Source of the DNA: an uncultured Eubacteriales bacterium
Lineage (GTDB): Bacteria; Bacillota; Clostridia; Oscillospirales; Oscillospiraceae
NCBI GenBank assembly: GCA_900317425.1
Contig: ONGR01000009.1
Coordinates: 1-64,000 of the forward strand
Direction of reading: 5' to 3'
DNA length: 64,000 nucleotides
Below, in pieces: positions 25,119 to 34,066 of the stretch. Below the pieces are notes generated by a model. It had not been told where the DNA came from and ran no database searches. It was given only the letters and a program-made list of their open reading frames with translations. The position numbers and the translations under genes are program-made. Numbering within the stretch: position 1 is the stretch's first letter; each line of letters begins with the position of its first letter.

Positions 25119-25958
25119 ATGAAACAATTTTTCTCCAAAAACGGCATATTGCTGCTGGCCGCCGTCACCATCGTGGCGGTGATCATGTGCGTGGTGTCCG
25201 CCGTCAGCAGCGGCACGGGCATCCTCCACAACGTGGCCGGCGTGGTGGCCTCCCCCTTCCGGATCGCCGGGTCCGCCATCTCCGACTGGGTGGGCGACGT
25301 CCATTCCCACTTCCAGACGGTGGAGGAGCTGCAGCGGCAGAACCAGGAGCTGCGCCGGGAAAACGCCCGGCTCAAGGAGGAGAACCGCCAGGCCGAGATC
25401 GACAGCGAGGAGAACGCCCGGCTGCGCAGCCTTCTGAATCTGCGCCAGCAGCGGCGGGATTTCACCCTGGAATCGGCCCACATCACCGAGTGGAGCAGCT
25501 CCAACTGGGCCTCCACCCTGACCCTGAGCAAGGGCACCGCCTGCGACATCGCCATCGGCGACTGCGTGGTGGATGAATACGGCTATCTGGTGGGCGTGGT
25601 CACCGACGCGGGGCTCAACTGGAGCACCGTGACCACCATCCTGGACACCGATTCCCAGCTGGGCGCGCTGGTGTTCCGCACCGGCGAGACCACCGTGGCC
25701 GCCGGCGATCTGAGCCTCATGAACCGGGGCAAGCTGAAGCTGAGCTATCTGGAGAGCGAGAGCAGCCTCATCAACGGCGATCTCATCGTCACCTCCGGTC
25801 TGGGCGGGTACTATCCGGCCAACCTGGTCATCGGCTCGGTGGAGGAGATCCTCACCGACGACAGCGGCCTCACCCGCTACGCCATCCTGTCGCCCAAGAC
25901 CGACATGGCCTCCCTGGTGGAGGTCTTCGTGGTCACGGATTTCACCGTGGTGGACTGA
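25119..25958 (+). CDS. mreC: Rod shape-determining protein MreC
   Basis: 279-residue elongasome protein. N-terminal cytoplasmic tip, one transmembrane helix (about 8-28), a coiled coil (about 65-100, QRQNQELRRENARLKEEN) and the extracytoplasmic beta-barrel domain (about 115-275). It activates the PBP2-RodA wall synthase. Typical length. Adjacent mreD and PBP2 complete the cluster; mreB itself is not present in the window. RBS TAGGAGCAAAC precedes ATG 25119. Confidence 0.93.
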   Translation: MKQFFSKNGILLLAAVTIVAVIMCVVSAVSSGTGILHNVAGVVASPFRIAGSAISDWVGDVHSHFQTVEELQRQNQELRRENARLKEENRQAEIDSEENARLRSLLNLRQQRRDFTLESAHITEWSSSNWASTLTLSKGTACDIAIGDCVVDEYGYLVGVVTDAGLNWSTVTTILDTDSQLGALVFRTGETTVAAGDLSLMNRGKLKLSYLESESSLINGDLIVTSGLGGYYPANLVIGSVEEILTDDSGLTRYAILSPKTDMASLVEVFVVTDFTVVD

Positions 25959-25968
25959 GAGGGCGGAC

Positions 25969-26475
25969 ATGAGATACGGAAAAACCTTTTATCGCTGGCT
26001 GTTTTACGCCCTGGCCGCCGGAGCGTGCCTCATGGTGCAGGGTCTGATCCTGGACCGCCTGCGCCTGTGGGGCATCCACCCCTTTCTGCCGCCGGTGCTG
26101 GTGGCGGTGGCCGCTGCCCGGGAGGACCGACAGGAGAGTCTCTGTGCCGCCGCCGTCTTCGGCCTGGTCTGCGATCTCACCATGTCGCCGGTGATCCCCT
26201 GCTTTTACATTCTCACCTTCGCGGCCGCGGCCTTTCTCACCGGGCTCATGGCCAAGCATCTGATCGTGCCGGGCTTTTTCTGCGCGCTGGCCGCCTCCGT
26301 GCTGGCCATTGTCCTCAACGGCGCGTTCCACACCCTGTTCCTCACCTATCGCGGCGTCGGCAATTTCGCCGCATCCGCCGCCATCACCGGGAGCGAACTG
26401 CTCCTGACCCTGCCCCTGATGCCGCTGGTCTATTTGCTGTACGGGCCGATCCACCGTCGGTTCCAGGCCGATTGA
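25969..26475 (+). CDS. mreD: Rod shape-determining protein MreD
   Basis: 168-residue multi-pass membrane protein with about five hydrophobic segments (near 10-30, 40-55, 65-85, 88-110, 135-160) and the charged CDL/VCDLTMS region typical of MreD. Works with MreC in the elongasome. It starts 11 bp after mreC and is followed 24 bp later by the PBP2 gene. Sequence conservation in this family is low, so identification rests on size, topology and position. Confidence 0.88.
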   Translation: MRYGKTFYRWLFYALAAGACLMVQGLILDRLRLWGIHPFLPPVLVAVAAAREDRQESLCAAAVFGLVCDLTMSPVIPCFYILTFAAAAFLTGLMAKHLIVPGFFCALAASVLAIVLNGAFHTLFLTYRGVGNFAASAAITGSELLLTLPLMPLVYLLYGPIHRRFQAD

Positions 26476-26499
26476 CCCGGCAGAGCAAAGGAGTGTCCC

Positions 26500-28515
26500 A
26501 TGAAGCACAATCCCCTGAAAAACAGATTGATCGGTGTGGCCGTGTTCTTCGGTCTCTTTTTGCTGCTCTTTTTCGTCACCTTATATAATAATCAGATCAT
26601 CCACGGCAGCGAATACCGGGCCAAGTCCATCTCCAGCAACGCCACCGCCGAGGTGGTGGAGGCCTCCCGGGGCATCCTCACCGACCGGAACGGCAAGGTG
26701 CTGGTCAGCAACCGCCTGGCCTATACCCTGACGCTGACGGAGGACGCCTTCGACGACGAGGCGGAGGAGAACGCCGCCATATTGCGCCTGACGGACCTGT
26801 GCCGCAAGAACGACACCGCCTGGGTGGATACCCTGCCCATCACCATGACGGAGCCCTTTGAATTCCTGCCCACGGCCCGGGAAAACGAGGCCTTTCTGGA
26901 GTACACGAAGGATCACAAGATCCCCTTCACCACCTCCACCATCACCGCCACCCAGCTCCTGGGCCGCATGCGGTCCCTGTTCCACGTGGACGGCGCGTTT
27001 ACCGACGAGGAGGCCCGCCGGATCATCGGCGTGCGCTATGAGCTGGCCGTGCGGCCGTCCTACGTCTTCGCCGAGGACGTGTCCGTGTCGCTGATCAGCC
27101 AGATCGTGGACGGGCATTTCACCGGCGTCACCACCGGCACCTCCTCGGCCCGGGTCTACAACACCGTCTACGCCGCCCATATCCTGGGCCGGGTCTCCCG
27201 CATCTACGCCGAGGACTGGGAGTCTTACCGGGACAAGGGGTACTCCATGGACGCCCTGGTGGGAAAGGGCGGCGTGGAGGAGGCCTTTGAGGAGTTTCTC
27301 CACGGCACCAACGGCGCGCGCCTCATCACCACCGATTCCGCCGGCAAGATCACCGGCGAGCTCTACACCAAGGATCCCCAGCCCGGCGGCACCGTGGCCC
27401 TGACGCTGGATATCGATCTGCAGCGGGACGCCGAGAATTCCCTGGCAAAGACCATCCGGGGCATGATGGACGAGGACAGCGAGGAGCGCGGCGGCGCCGC
27501 CGCCGTGGTGAAGGTGGGGACCGGCGAGATCCTGGCCCTGGCCTCCTATCCCACCTTCGACCCCGCCACCTTCGATCGGGACTACGAAAAGCTGCTGGAC
27601 GACAAGCGGCTGCCCATGTTCAACCGGGCCGTCAACGGCATTTACGCCCCCGGCTCCACCTTCAAGCCCTGTACCGCCGTGGCGGCCCTGGAGTCCGGGA
27701 TCATCACCCCCTCCACCACCATCCGGGACCAGGGCATCTACACCTACTATCCCTATCCCCAGCCCATGTGCTGGATCTACAGCCAGTACCACAGCACCCA
27801 CGGCTATCTCAACGTCTCCGAGGCCATTACCGAATCCTGCAACTACTTCTTCTATGAGGTGGGCCGGCTCACCGGCATCAAGACCATCGACAAATACGCC
27901 ACGCAATTCGGTCTGGGCCAGCACACCGGCATCGAGATCGGCGATTCCGCCGGGGCGCTGGCCTCGCCGGAGTACGCGGAGGAGAACGACCTGGACTGGA
28001 CCGACGGCCAGACCATCACCGCCGCCATCGGCCAGAGCTACAACCTGTTCACCCCCCTGCAGCTGGCCAACTACATCGCCACCCTGGTGTCCGGCGGACA
28101 GCACTATGAGGCGCATCTGCTCAAGGACGTGAAGAGCTACGACAACTCCCGGCTGATCTCCGTCTACGACAAGGGGCCCCTGAATACCGTGTCCATGAGC
28201 GACAGCACCCGGGAGGCCGTCATGCGCGGCATGCACAACCTGACCACCGAGGGCAGCGTGGCCCCCCAGTTTTCCAAGTGCGTGGTGTCCGCCGGCGCCA
28301 AAACCGGTACGGCCCAGGTGGGCACCGCCCTCAATAACGGCGTGTTCGTGGCCTTTGCCCCCTATGAGAATCCCGAGATCGCCGTGGCGGTGGTCATCGA
28401 GAAGGGCGGCAGCGGCGCCGCCCTGGCCGATACCGCCGTGGAGATCATCAACGCCTACTTCTCCCGGGACGACAGCAACGCCCCCGTCATCGGTGAAAAT
28501 ACTCTGCTGAAATGA
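26500..28515 (+). CDS. mrdA: Penicillin-binding protein 2 (elongation transpeptidase)
   Basis: 671-residue class B PBP that crosslinks peptidoglycan during side-wall growth. N-terminal membrane anchor (about 8-30), dimerisation domain (about 50-270) and transpeptidase domain with SxxK at Ser386-Lys389 (PGSTFKP), SxN at Ser446-Asn448 (ESCNYFF) and KTG at 601-603 (GAKTGTAQ). All three catalytic motifs are intact. Last gene of the dut-maf-mreC-mreD-mrdA cluster. RBS AAAGGAGTG precedes ATG 26500. Assigned to the PBP2 rather than division PBP3 group from its mre neighbours. Confidence 0.93.
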   Translation: MKHNPLKNRLIGVAVFFGLFLLLFFVTLYNNQIIHGSEYRAKSISSNATAEVVEASRGILTDRNGKVLVSNRLAYTLTLTEDAFDDEAEENAAILRLTDLCRKNDTAWVDTLPITMTEPFEFLPTARENEAFLEYTKDHKIPFTTSTITATQLLGRMRSLFHVDGAFTDEEARRIIGVRYELAVRPSYVFAEDVSVSLISQIVDGHFTGVTTGTSSARVYNTVYAAHILGRVSRIYAEDWESYRDKGYSMDALVGKGGVEEAFEEFLHGTNGARLITTDSAGKITGELYTKDPQPGGTVALTLDIDLQRDAENSLAKTIRGMMDEDSEERGGAAAVVKVGTGEILALASYPTFDPATFDRDYEKLLDDKRLPMFNRAVNGIYAPGSTFKPCTAVAALESGIITPSTTIRDQGIYTYYPYPQPMCWIYSQYHSTHGYLNVSEAITESCNYFFYEVGRLTGIKTIDKYATQFGLGQHTGIEIGDSAGALASPEYAEENDLDWTDGQTITAAIGQSYNLFTPLQLANYIATLVSGGQHYEAHLLKDVKSYDNSRLISVYDKGPLNTVSMSDSTREAVMRGMHNLTTEGSVAPQFSKCVVSAGAKTGTAQVGTALNNGVFVAFAPYENPEIAVAVVIEKGGSGAALADTAVEIINAYFSRDDSNAPVIGENTLLK

Positions 28516-28524
28516 GAATATTCT

Positions 28525-30396
28525 ATGTCTGATCGTTTTGTCTTCGACCCCCGCGACGAACGCTATAAATCCCCCTTCGGCGCCGCGGCCTGCGGCACCG
28601 GGATCTCCTTTACCCTGCGGCCTCTGGCCGGGGAGGGGTTCGTGTCCTGCACGCTGCTGGCAGACTGCGAGTTCGCCGGCACCTCTCAGGAGCAGGACCT
28701 GCCCGCCGTGGGCGAGCGGGGCGATCTCTTCGCCGGCACCTTCACCGCGCCGACGGAGCCGGACCTGGTCTGGTACGCCTTCCGCTTCACCCGCGCCGAC
28801 GGCTCCTCCGTCTGCTTCGGCCGGGGCGGCTACGCCTCCCGCGACGCGGTGCAGCGCTGGCAGCTCACGGTTTACGACGGCTCCTTCGTGACGCCGGAGT
28901 GGTTCGGCAGCGGCATTACTTACCAAATATTTCCAGATCGCTTCTGCCGGCTGAGCGTGCCGGATCCCCGGGGCATGGTGGGCGACCGGATCGTACATGA
29001 GAATTGGTCGGATCAGCCGTTCTACCGGCCCGACGAGAACGGTCAGATCACCAACCGGGATTTTTTCGGCGGCAGTCTGCGCGGGATTTTGTCCAAGCTG
29101 GACTATCTGGCCGAGCTGTCGGTGACGACGCTGTATCTTTGCCCCATCTTCGAGGCGGACTCCAACCACCGCTACAACACCGCCGACTACATGGCCATCG
29201 ACCCCATGCTGGGCACGGAGGAGGATCTGCGGGAGCTGTGCGCCGAGGCGAAGAAGCGGGGCATGCACGTGATGTTGGACGGCGTGTTCAACCACACCGG
29301 GTCCAACAGCCGCTATTTCAACGCCCAGGGCTATTACCCCCAGCTGGGCGCGGCCCAGAGCCAAAGCTCCCCCTTCTATCCCTGGTATCACTTCACCAGC
29401 TGGCCCTATGAATACGACGCCTGGTGGGGCGTCCACACCCTGCCGGCCGTCAACGAAAACAACCCGGACTACCGGCGCTTTATCATCACCGGCGAGGACA
29501 GCGTGATCCGCCACTGGATGCGCTGCGGCGCCGACGCCTGGCGGCTGGACGTGGCCGACGAGCTGCCCGACGACTTCATCGCCTCCATCCGCTCCGTCAT
29601 GACGGAGGAGAACCCCGACAGCTTCCTGCTGGGCGAGGTCTGGGAGGACGGCAGCAACAAGATCGCCTACTCCCGGCGCCGCCGGTATCTGCTGGGCGGG
29701 GAGACCAACGGCCTCATGAACTACCCCTTCCGCTCCGCCGCCCTGGCCTGGGTCACCGGCGGCGACGCCGCCGAGTTCCGGGAGACCATGGAGACCCTGC
29801 GGGAGAACTATCCCCCCGCCGCCTTCTACTCCGCCCTCAACATCCTGAGCACCCACGATACCGTCCGGGTGCTGACGCTGCTGGGCGCGGCGGAGAGCGA
29901 CCGGCTGGAGACCAAGGACCAGCGGGCGGCCTACCGCCTCTGTCCCGCCGAGCGGATCCGGGGCGTGGTGCGGCTGCGTCTGGCGGCCCTCCTGCTCTAC
30001 ACCTTCCCCGGCTCCCCCACCGTGTTCTACGGCGACGAGGCCGGCATGGAGGGCTTCGAGGATCCCCTGAACCGGGGCACCTATCCCTGGGGCGGCGAGG
30101 ACGCCTCCCTGGTGCGGTATTTCCGCCGTCTGGGGGCCATCCGGACGGGCCGCCCCTCCCTGCAGCGGGGCGACATCTCCTATCTCTACGCCAGCGGCGG
30201 CGGCCTAGTCTTCCGCCGGGCCACGGAGAAGGAGCAGTCCCTGGTAGTGCTCAACGCCGGGGAGTCGCCGCTGGAGCTGGTGCTACCTTGGCAGGGCTCT
30301 ATGGCCACCGACGTGCTGACCGGCCAGCAGTTCTTCGTGATGGATCATCTGCTGCACCTGTCCGTGCCCCCCGTTTCCGGCCTGCTGCTCACCTGA
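28525..30396 (+). CDS. GH13 alpha-amylase family glycosidase (neopullulanase-like)
   Basis: 623-residue intracellular glycoside hydrolase without a signal peptide. An N-terminal beta-sandwich (about 1-120) precedes the (beta/alpha)8 barrel with GH13 region I DGVFNHTG, region II WRLDVAD (nucleophile Asp342), region III GEVWED (acid/base Glu371) and region IV STHD (Asp445). The layout suits enzymes that degrade maltodextrin or cyclodextrin. The start is weakly led (TGAGAATATTCT). It ends at a terminator that is also a parS site. Confidence 0.9.
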   Translation: MSDRFVFDPRDERYKSPFGAAACGTGISFTLRPLAGEGFVSCTLLADCEFAGTSQEQDLPAVGERGDLFAGTFTAPTEPDLVWYAFRFTRADGSSVCFGRGGYASRDAVQRWQLTVYDGSFVTPEWFGSGITYQIFPDRFCRLSVPDPRGMVGDRIVHENWSDQPFYRPDENGQITNRDFFGGSLRGILSKLDYLAELSVTTLYLCPIFEADSNHRYNTADYMAIDPMLGTEEDLRELCAEAKKRGMHVMLDGVFNHTGSNSRYFNAQGYYPQLGAAQSQSSPFYPWYHFTSWPYEYDAWWGVHTLPAVNENNPDYRRFIITGEDSVIRHWMRCGADAWRLDVADELPDDFIASIRSVMTEENPDSFLLGEVWEDGSNKIAYSRRRRYLLGGETNGLMNYPFRSAALAWVTGGDAAEFRETMETLRENYPPAAFYSALNILSTHDTVRVLTLLGAAESDRLETKDQRAAYRLCPAERIRGVVRLRLAALLLYTFPGSPTVFYGDEAGMEGFEDPLNRGTYPWGGEDASLVRYFRRLGAIRTGRPSLQRGDISYLYASGGGLVFRRATEKEQSLVVLNAGESPLELVLPWQGSMATDVLTGQQFFVMDHLLHLSVPPVSGLLLT

Positions 30397-30409
30397 CGCA
30401 GCGTGTTGC

Positions 30410-30449
30410 GCCGTCTGATGTTTCACGTGAAACATCAGACGGCTTTTTT
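30410..30449 (+). terminator. Terminator of the amylase gene built around parS
   Basis: Perfect 34-bp palindrome (arms 30410-30426 and 30427-30443) followed by six T. Its centre is the parS 16-mer. Confidence 0.85.
30419..30434. promoter_or_regulatory. parS centromere site 1 (perfect consensus)
   Basis: TGTTTCACGTGAAACA, identical to the Firmicute ParB/Spo0J binding consensus, 146 bp upstream of parA. Confidence 0.95.
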
Positions 30450-30501
30450 ATTGTTTTCCGCAAAGGCCGCGAATTTCTGCTCCGTTCTCAGCAAATTACT
30501 A

Positions 30502-30530
30502 TTGAATCGACGGCACTTTATTGATATACT
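30502..30530 (+). promoter_or_regulatory. Promoter of parA-parB
   Basis: TTGAAT (30502-30507), 17-bp spacer, TATACT (30525-30530), 50 bp before the GTG start of parA. Confidence 0.8.
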
Positions 30531-30579
30531 GTATTTATTATGGGATATTGTGATTAGAGACACCGTGGGGAGGCGCAAC

Positions 30580-31335
30580 GTGGCAAAGATCATTGCAATC
30601 GTAAATCAGAAGGGCGGCGTGGGCAAGACCACCACCTGTGTCAATCTCACCGCCGCGCTGCATCTGCTGGGCAAGAAGGTGCTGCTGTGCGACTTTGACC
30701 CCCAGGCCAACGCCACCTCCGGCATGGGCGTGGACAAAACCGTGTCCAACGGGGTCTACGACGTGCTCATCAACGGCAAGGACGTGAAGAGCGCCATCGT
30801 GGCCACCCATTACGGCGACGTGCTGCCCTCCAGCAAGGCGTTGGCCGGCGCCGGCATCGAGATGATCGAGATGGAAAACCGGCAGTTTTTGCTGAAGGCG
30901 GCGCTGGAGCAGGTGAGGGACGGCTATGATTTCATCTTCATCGACTGTCCGCCGTCCCTGGAGCTGCTGACGCTGAACGCCCTGTGCGCCGCCGATTCCG
31001 TGCTGGTGCCGGTGCAGGGGGAGTATTACGCGCTGGAGGGGCTCAGCGACCTGATGAACACCGTGCGCATCGTGCGGCGGGGGATGAATCCCCGCCTGGG
31101 CGTGGAGGGCGTGCTGCTGACCATGTTCGACGGGCGCACCAACCTGGCCATCCAGGTGGCCCAGGAGGTCAAGCGGTTCTTCCCCGGCAAGGTCTATGCC
31201 ACCGTGGTGCCCCGGAACGTGCGGCTCAGCGAGGCACCCAGCCACGGCAAGCCCATCACCGCCTACGACCGCACCTGCCGCGGCGCCGAGGCCTACAAGG
31301 CCCTGGCCGCCGAGTTTTTGAAGAAGAATTCCTGA
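30580..31335 (+). CDS. parA: Chromosome partitioning ATPase ParA/Soj
   Basis: 251-residue Walker-type ATPase that positions origins together with ParB. Deviant Walker A KGGVGKTT (about 10-17), Walker A' DFDPQ and Walker B IFIDCPP. The GTG start at 30580 follows GGGGAGG and gives the Soj length; upstream in-frame codons run through the terminator. parB follows after 15 bp, and parS sites lie on both sides of the pair. Confidence 0.95.
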   Translation: MAKIIAIVNQKGGVGKTTTCVNLTAALHLLGKKVLLCDFDPQANATSGMGVDKTVSNGVYDVLINGKDVKSAIVATHYGDVLPSSKALAGAGIEMIEMENRQFLLKAALEQVRDGYDFIFIDCPPSLELLTLNALCAADSVLVPVQGEYYALEGLSDLMNTVRIVRRGMNPRLGVEGVLLTMFDGRTNLAIQVAQEVKRFFPGKVYATVVPRNVRLSEAPSHGKPITAYDRTCRGAEAYKALAAEFLKKNS

Positions 31336-31350
31336 AAGGAGTGAGTTCCT

Positions 31351-32220
31351 GTGGCAAATACGTCCAAGGGCCTGGGCAAGGGCCTGGGCGCCCTGCTGGG
31401 CGACAGCTTTATGGACACACAGGAGGAAAAGGAGAGCCTGTTTCTCCCCATCTCCCAGGTGGAGAGCTGCTCCGCTCAGCCGAGAAAGCAGTTTGATCCC
31501 GACGCCCTGGCCGATCTGGCCGATTCCATCCGTCAGCACGGCGTCATCCAGCCGCTGACCGTCCGGAAGCTCCAGTCGGGCTACTACCAGATCATCGCCG
31601 GCGAGCGCCGCTGGCGGGCCGCCCGGATGGCGGGGCTCAGCGAGGTGCCTTGCATCGTCATCGAGGCCGACGACCGCAAGGCCATGGAGCTGGCCATGAT
31701 CGAAAACCTCCAGAGGGAGGATCTGAACCCCATCGAGGAGGCCCAGGGCTACCAGACCCTGGTCTCCCAATACGGCCTGACCCAGGAGGAGGCCGCCCAG
31801 CAGGTGGGCAAGTCCCGCAGCGCCGTGGCCAACGCCCTGCGGCTTTTGAATCTGGCGCCCGCCGTCCGGGCGCTGGTGGAGGAGGGCAAGCTCTCCGGCG
31901 GTCACGCCAGAGCCCTGCTGCCTCTGTCCCCCGCCATGCAGGAGAGCACCGCCGCCACCGTGCTGAAAAACGATCTGTCCGTCCGCCAGACGGAGCTGCT
32001 GGTGAAGAAGCTGGGGGCCCAGAAGAAGAAAAAGCCCGTCCCCACCACCGGCATCACCGTCAACTACGCCGAGGAGGCCGCCAAGGAGCTGAGCAGCCGC
32101 CTGGGCCGGGACTGCAAGATCGTCACCGGCCGGAAAAAGGGCCGCGTCGAGCTGGAATACTACGGCATCGACGACCTGAACGACCTGCTGGACGCCCTGT
32201 ACGCCCTGAAAAAGAAGTAA
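31351..32220 (+). CDS. parB: Chromosome partitioning protein ParB/Spo0J
   Basis: 289-residue parS-binding CTPase clamp. N-terminal KGLGKGLGALLGD extension that touches ParA, ParB domain with GERRWRAARMAG and ENLQREDLNP, central HTH (LTQEEAAQQVGKSRSAVANA) and a C-terminal dimerisation region. GTG start 31351 follows AAAGGAGTG. It is the cognate of the two parS sites at 30419 and 32238. A second, Noc-like paralog is at 18378. Confidence 0.95.
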   Translation: MANTSKGLGKGLGALLGDSFMDTQEEKESLFLPISQVESCSAQPRKQFDPDALADLADSIRQHGVIQPLTVRKLQSGYYQIIAGERRWRAARMAGLSEVPCIVIEADDRKAMELAMIENLQREDLNPIEEAQGYQTLVSQYGLTQEEAAQQVGKSRSAVANALRLLNLAPAVRALVEEGKLSGGHARALLPLSPAMQESTAATVLKNDLSVRQTELLVKKLGAQKKKKPVPTTGITVNYAEEAAKELSSRLGRDCKIVTGRKKGRVELEYYGIDDLNDLLDALYALKKK

Positions 32221-32237
32221 ACCCGACGCCTGTCCGG

Positions 32238-32253
32238 CGTTTCACGTGAAACA
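32238..32253. promoter_or_regulatory. parS centromere site 2 (one mismatch)
   Basis: CGTTTCACGTGAAACA; the 14-bp palindromic core is intact and only the first base departs from consensus. It lies between parB and serS. Confidence 0.85.
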
Positions 32254-32271
32254 TGTAAGGAGAGATGCACC

Positions 32272-33594
32272 ATGCTTGATATCCGATTCCTCCGGGAGAA
32301 TCCCGAATTGGTCAAGGAGAACATCCGCAAAAAGTTCCAGAACGCCAAGCTGCCCCTGGTGGACGAGGCCATCGCCCTGGACGCCGAGAAGCGGTCCGCC
32401 ATGGCGGAGTCCGACGCCCTGAAGGCCGAGCGCAACAAGCTCAGCAAGGCCAACGGCCCCCTCTACGGCCGGCTGAAGAAGTGCGCCGACGAGGCCGAAA
32501 AGGCGGAGCTCCAGGCCCGGATCGACGCCAACAACGCCGCCGTGAAGGCCAACGCCGACCGGATGGCCCAGCTGGACGCCCGGGCCGCCCAGGCCGAGGA
32601 GCAGCTGAACAAGATCATGATGGTCATCCCCCAGATGATCGACCCCAGCGTGCCCATCGGGCCCGACGACAGCCACAACGTGGAGCTCCAGCGCTTCGGC
32701 GAGCCCAAGGTCCCCGACTTTGAGATCCCCTATCACACCGAGATCATGGATCGCTTCGACGGCATCGACATGGACGCCGCCGGCCGCGTGTCCGGCAACG
32801 GCTTCTACTATCTCCTGGGCGACATCGCCCGGCTCCACAGCGCCGTCACCGCCTATGCCCGGGACTTTATGATCAACAAGGGCTTCACCTACTGCATCCC
32901 CCCCTTCATGATCCGCGGCGACGTGGTCACCGGCGTCATGAGCTTCGCCGAGATGGACGCCATGATGTACAAGATCGAGGGCGAGGACCTCTATCTCATC
33001 GGCACCAGCGAGCACTCCATGATCGGCCGCTACATCGGCCAGATCATCCCGGAGGACAAGCTGCCCCAGACCATGACCTCCTACTCCCCCTGCTTCCGCA
33101 AGGAGAAAGGCGCCCACGGCATCGAGGAGCGGGGCATCTACCGCATCCACCAGTTCGAGAAGCAGGAGATGGTGGTGGTCTGCAAGCCCGAGGACAGCAT
33201 GAAGTGGTACGAGCAGATGTGGCGCTACAGCGTGGAGCTGTTCCGCTCTCTGGACATCCCCGTGCGCCAGCTGGAGTGCTGCTCCGGCGATCTGGCCGAC
33301 CTGAAGGTCAAGTCCTGCGACATCGAGGCCTGGTCCCCCCGGCAGCAGAAGTATTTTGAGGTCTGCTCCTGCTCCAATCTGGGCGACGCCCAGGCCCGCC
33401 GCCTGAAGATCCGCATCAAGGGCCAGGACGGCAAGACCTATCTGCCCCACACCCTCAACAACACCGTGGTGGCGCCCCCCCGCATGCTCATCGCCTTCCT
33501 GGAGAACAACCTCCAGGCCGACGGCTCCGTCCTCATCCCCCAGGCCCTGCGGCCCTACATGGGCGGCTGCGACCGTCTGATCCCCAAGCACTAA
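32272..33594 (+). CDS. serS: Seryl-tRNA synthetase, archaeal-like form
   Basis: 440-residue class II enzyme charging tRNA-Ser. N-terminal coiled-coil arm (about 30-110) that contacts the long variable arm, then the catalytic core with motif 2 SYSPCFRKE followed by GAHGIEERGIYRIHQFEKQE, and motif 3 HTLNNTVVAPPRMLIAFLEN. Several positions differ from Bacillus-type SerRS (GTSEHSMI instead of PTAEVP; TVVAPPR in motif 3) and resemble archaeal SerRS. RBS AAGGAGAG precedes ATG 32272. No T-box is seen in the 51-bp spacer, which instead contains parS. Confidence 0.92.
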   Translation: MLDIRFLRENPELVKENIRKKFQNAKLPLVDEAIALDAEKRSAMAESDALKAERNKLSKANGPLYGRLKKCADEAEKAELQARIDANNAAVKANADRMAQLDARAAQAEEQLNKIMMVIPQMIDPSVPIGPDDSHNVELQRFGEPKVPDFEIPYHTEIMDRFDGIDMDAAGRVSGNGFYYLLGDIARLHSAVTAYARDFMINKGFTYCIPPFMIRGDVVTGVMSFAEMDAMMYKIEGEDLYLIGTSEHSMIGRYIGQIIPEDKLPQTMTSYSPCFRKEKGAHGIEERGIYRIHQFEKQEMVVVCKPEDSMKWYEQMWRYSVELFRSLDIPVRQLECCSGDLADLKVKSCDIEAWSPRQQKYFEVCSCSNLGDAQARRLKIRIKGQDGKTYLPHTLNNTVVAPPRMLIAFLENNLQADGSVLIPQALRPYMGGCDRLIPKH

Positions 33595-33652
33595 CAACTG
33601 TCGGTATTATTTTTAAGGTAATATACAATTTGTTATCATCAGGAGGTACATC

Positions 33653-34066
33653 ATGAAGAAGTTTTTCCACGAATTCAAGGAATTTGCCATGCGCGGCAAC
33701 GTCATCGACCTGGCTGTCGGCGTTGTGATCGGCGGCGCGTTCGGCGCCATCACCACCTCCCTGGTCAACGACATCATCATGCCCCTCATCTCCATCCTCA
33801 CCGGCGGCGTGGATTTCACCCAGTGGAAGTGGATCCTGAAGGCCGGTGACGAGGCCGCCGGCCTCGCCGAGGTGGCGGTGAACTTCGGCAATCTGATCTC
33901 CGTGATCCTCAACTTCATCGTCATCGCCCTGGTGCTCTTCTGCGTCATCAAGGGCATCAACAAGATGAAGAAGCCCGAGGAGCCCGCTCCGGAGCCCGCT
34001 CCCGCCGGCCCCACCACCGAGGAGCTGCTGGGCGAGATCCGCGACCTGCTGAAGGAAGGCAAGTAA
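33653..34066 (+). CDS. mscL: Large-conductance mechanosensitive channel
   Basis: 137-residue pentameric channel that opens under membrane tension to release solutes in osmotic downshock. N-terminal amphipathic FKEFAMRGNVIDLAVGVVIG, TM1 (about 15-42, with the glycine/alanine pore), periplasmic loop and TM2 (about 70-95), then a charged cytoplasmic helix bundle with an EPAPEPAP linker. Usual length. RBS AGGAGG precedes ATG 33653. The stop abuts the rsmG ATG (TAAATG). Confidence 0.95.
   Translation: MKKFFHEFKEFAMRGNVIDLAVGVVIGGAFGAITTSLVNDIIMPLISILTGGVDFTQWKWILKAGDEAAGLAEVAVNFGNLISVILNFIVIALVLFCVIKGINKMKKPEEPAPEPAPAGPTTEELLGEIRDLLKEGK

Noticed and set aside
26581-29856. A 1091-codon minus-strand frame opposite PBP2 and the amylase
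   Set aside because: Antisense shadow; both plus-strand genes have complete catalytic motifs.
32160-32453. A 97-codon minus-strand frame over the serS start
   Set aside because: Antisense to parB end, parS and serS; no promoter or ribosome site.
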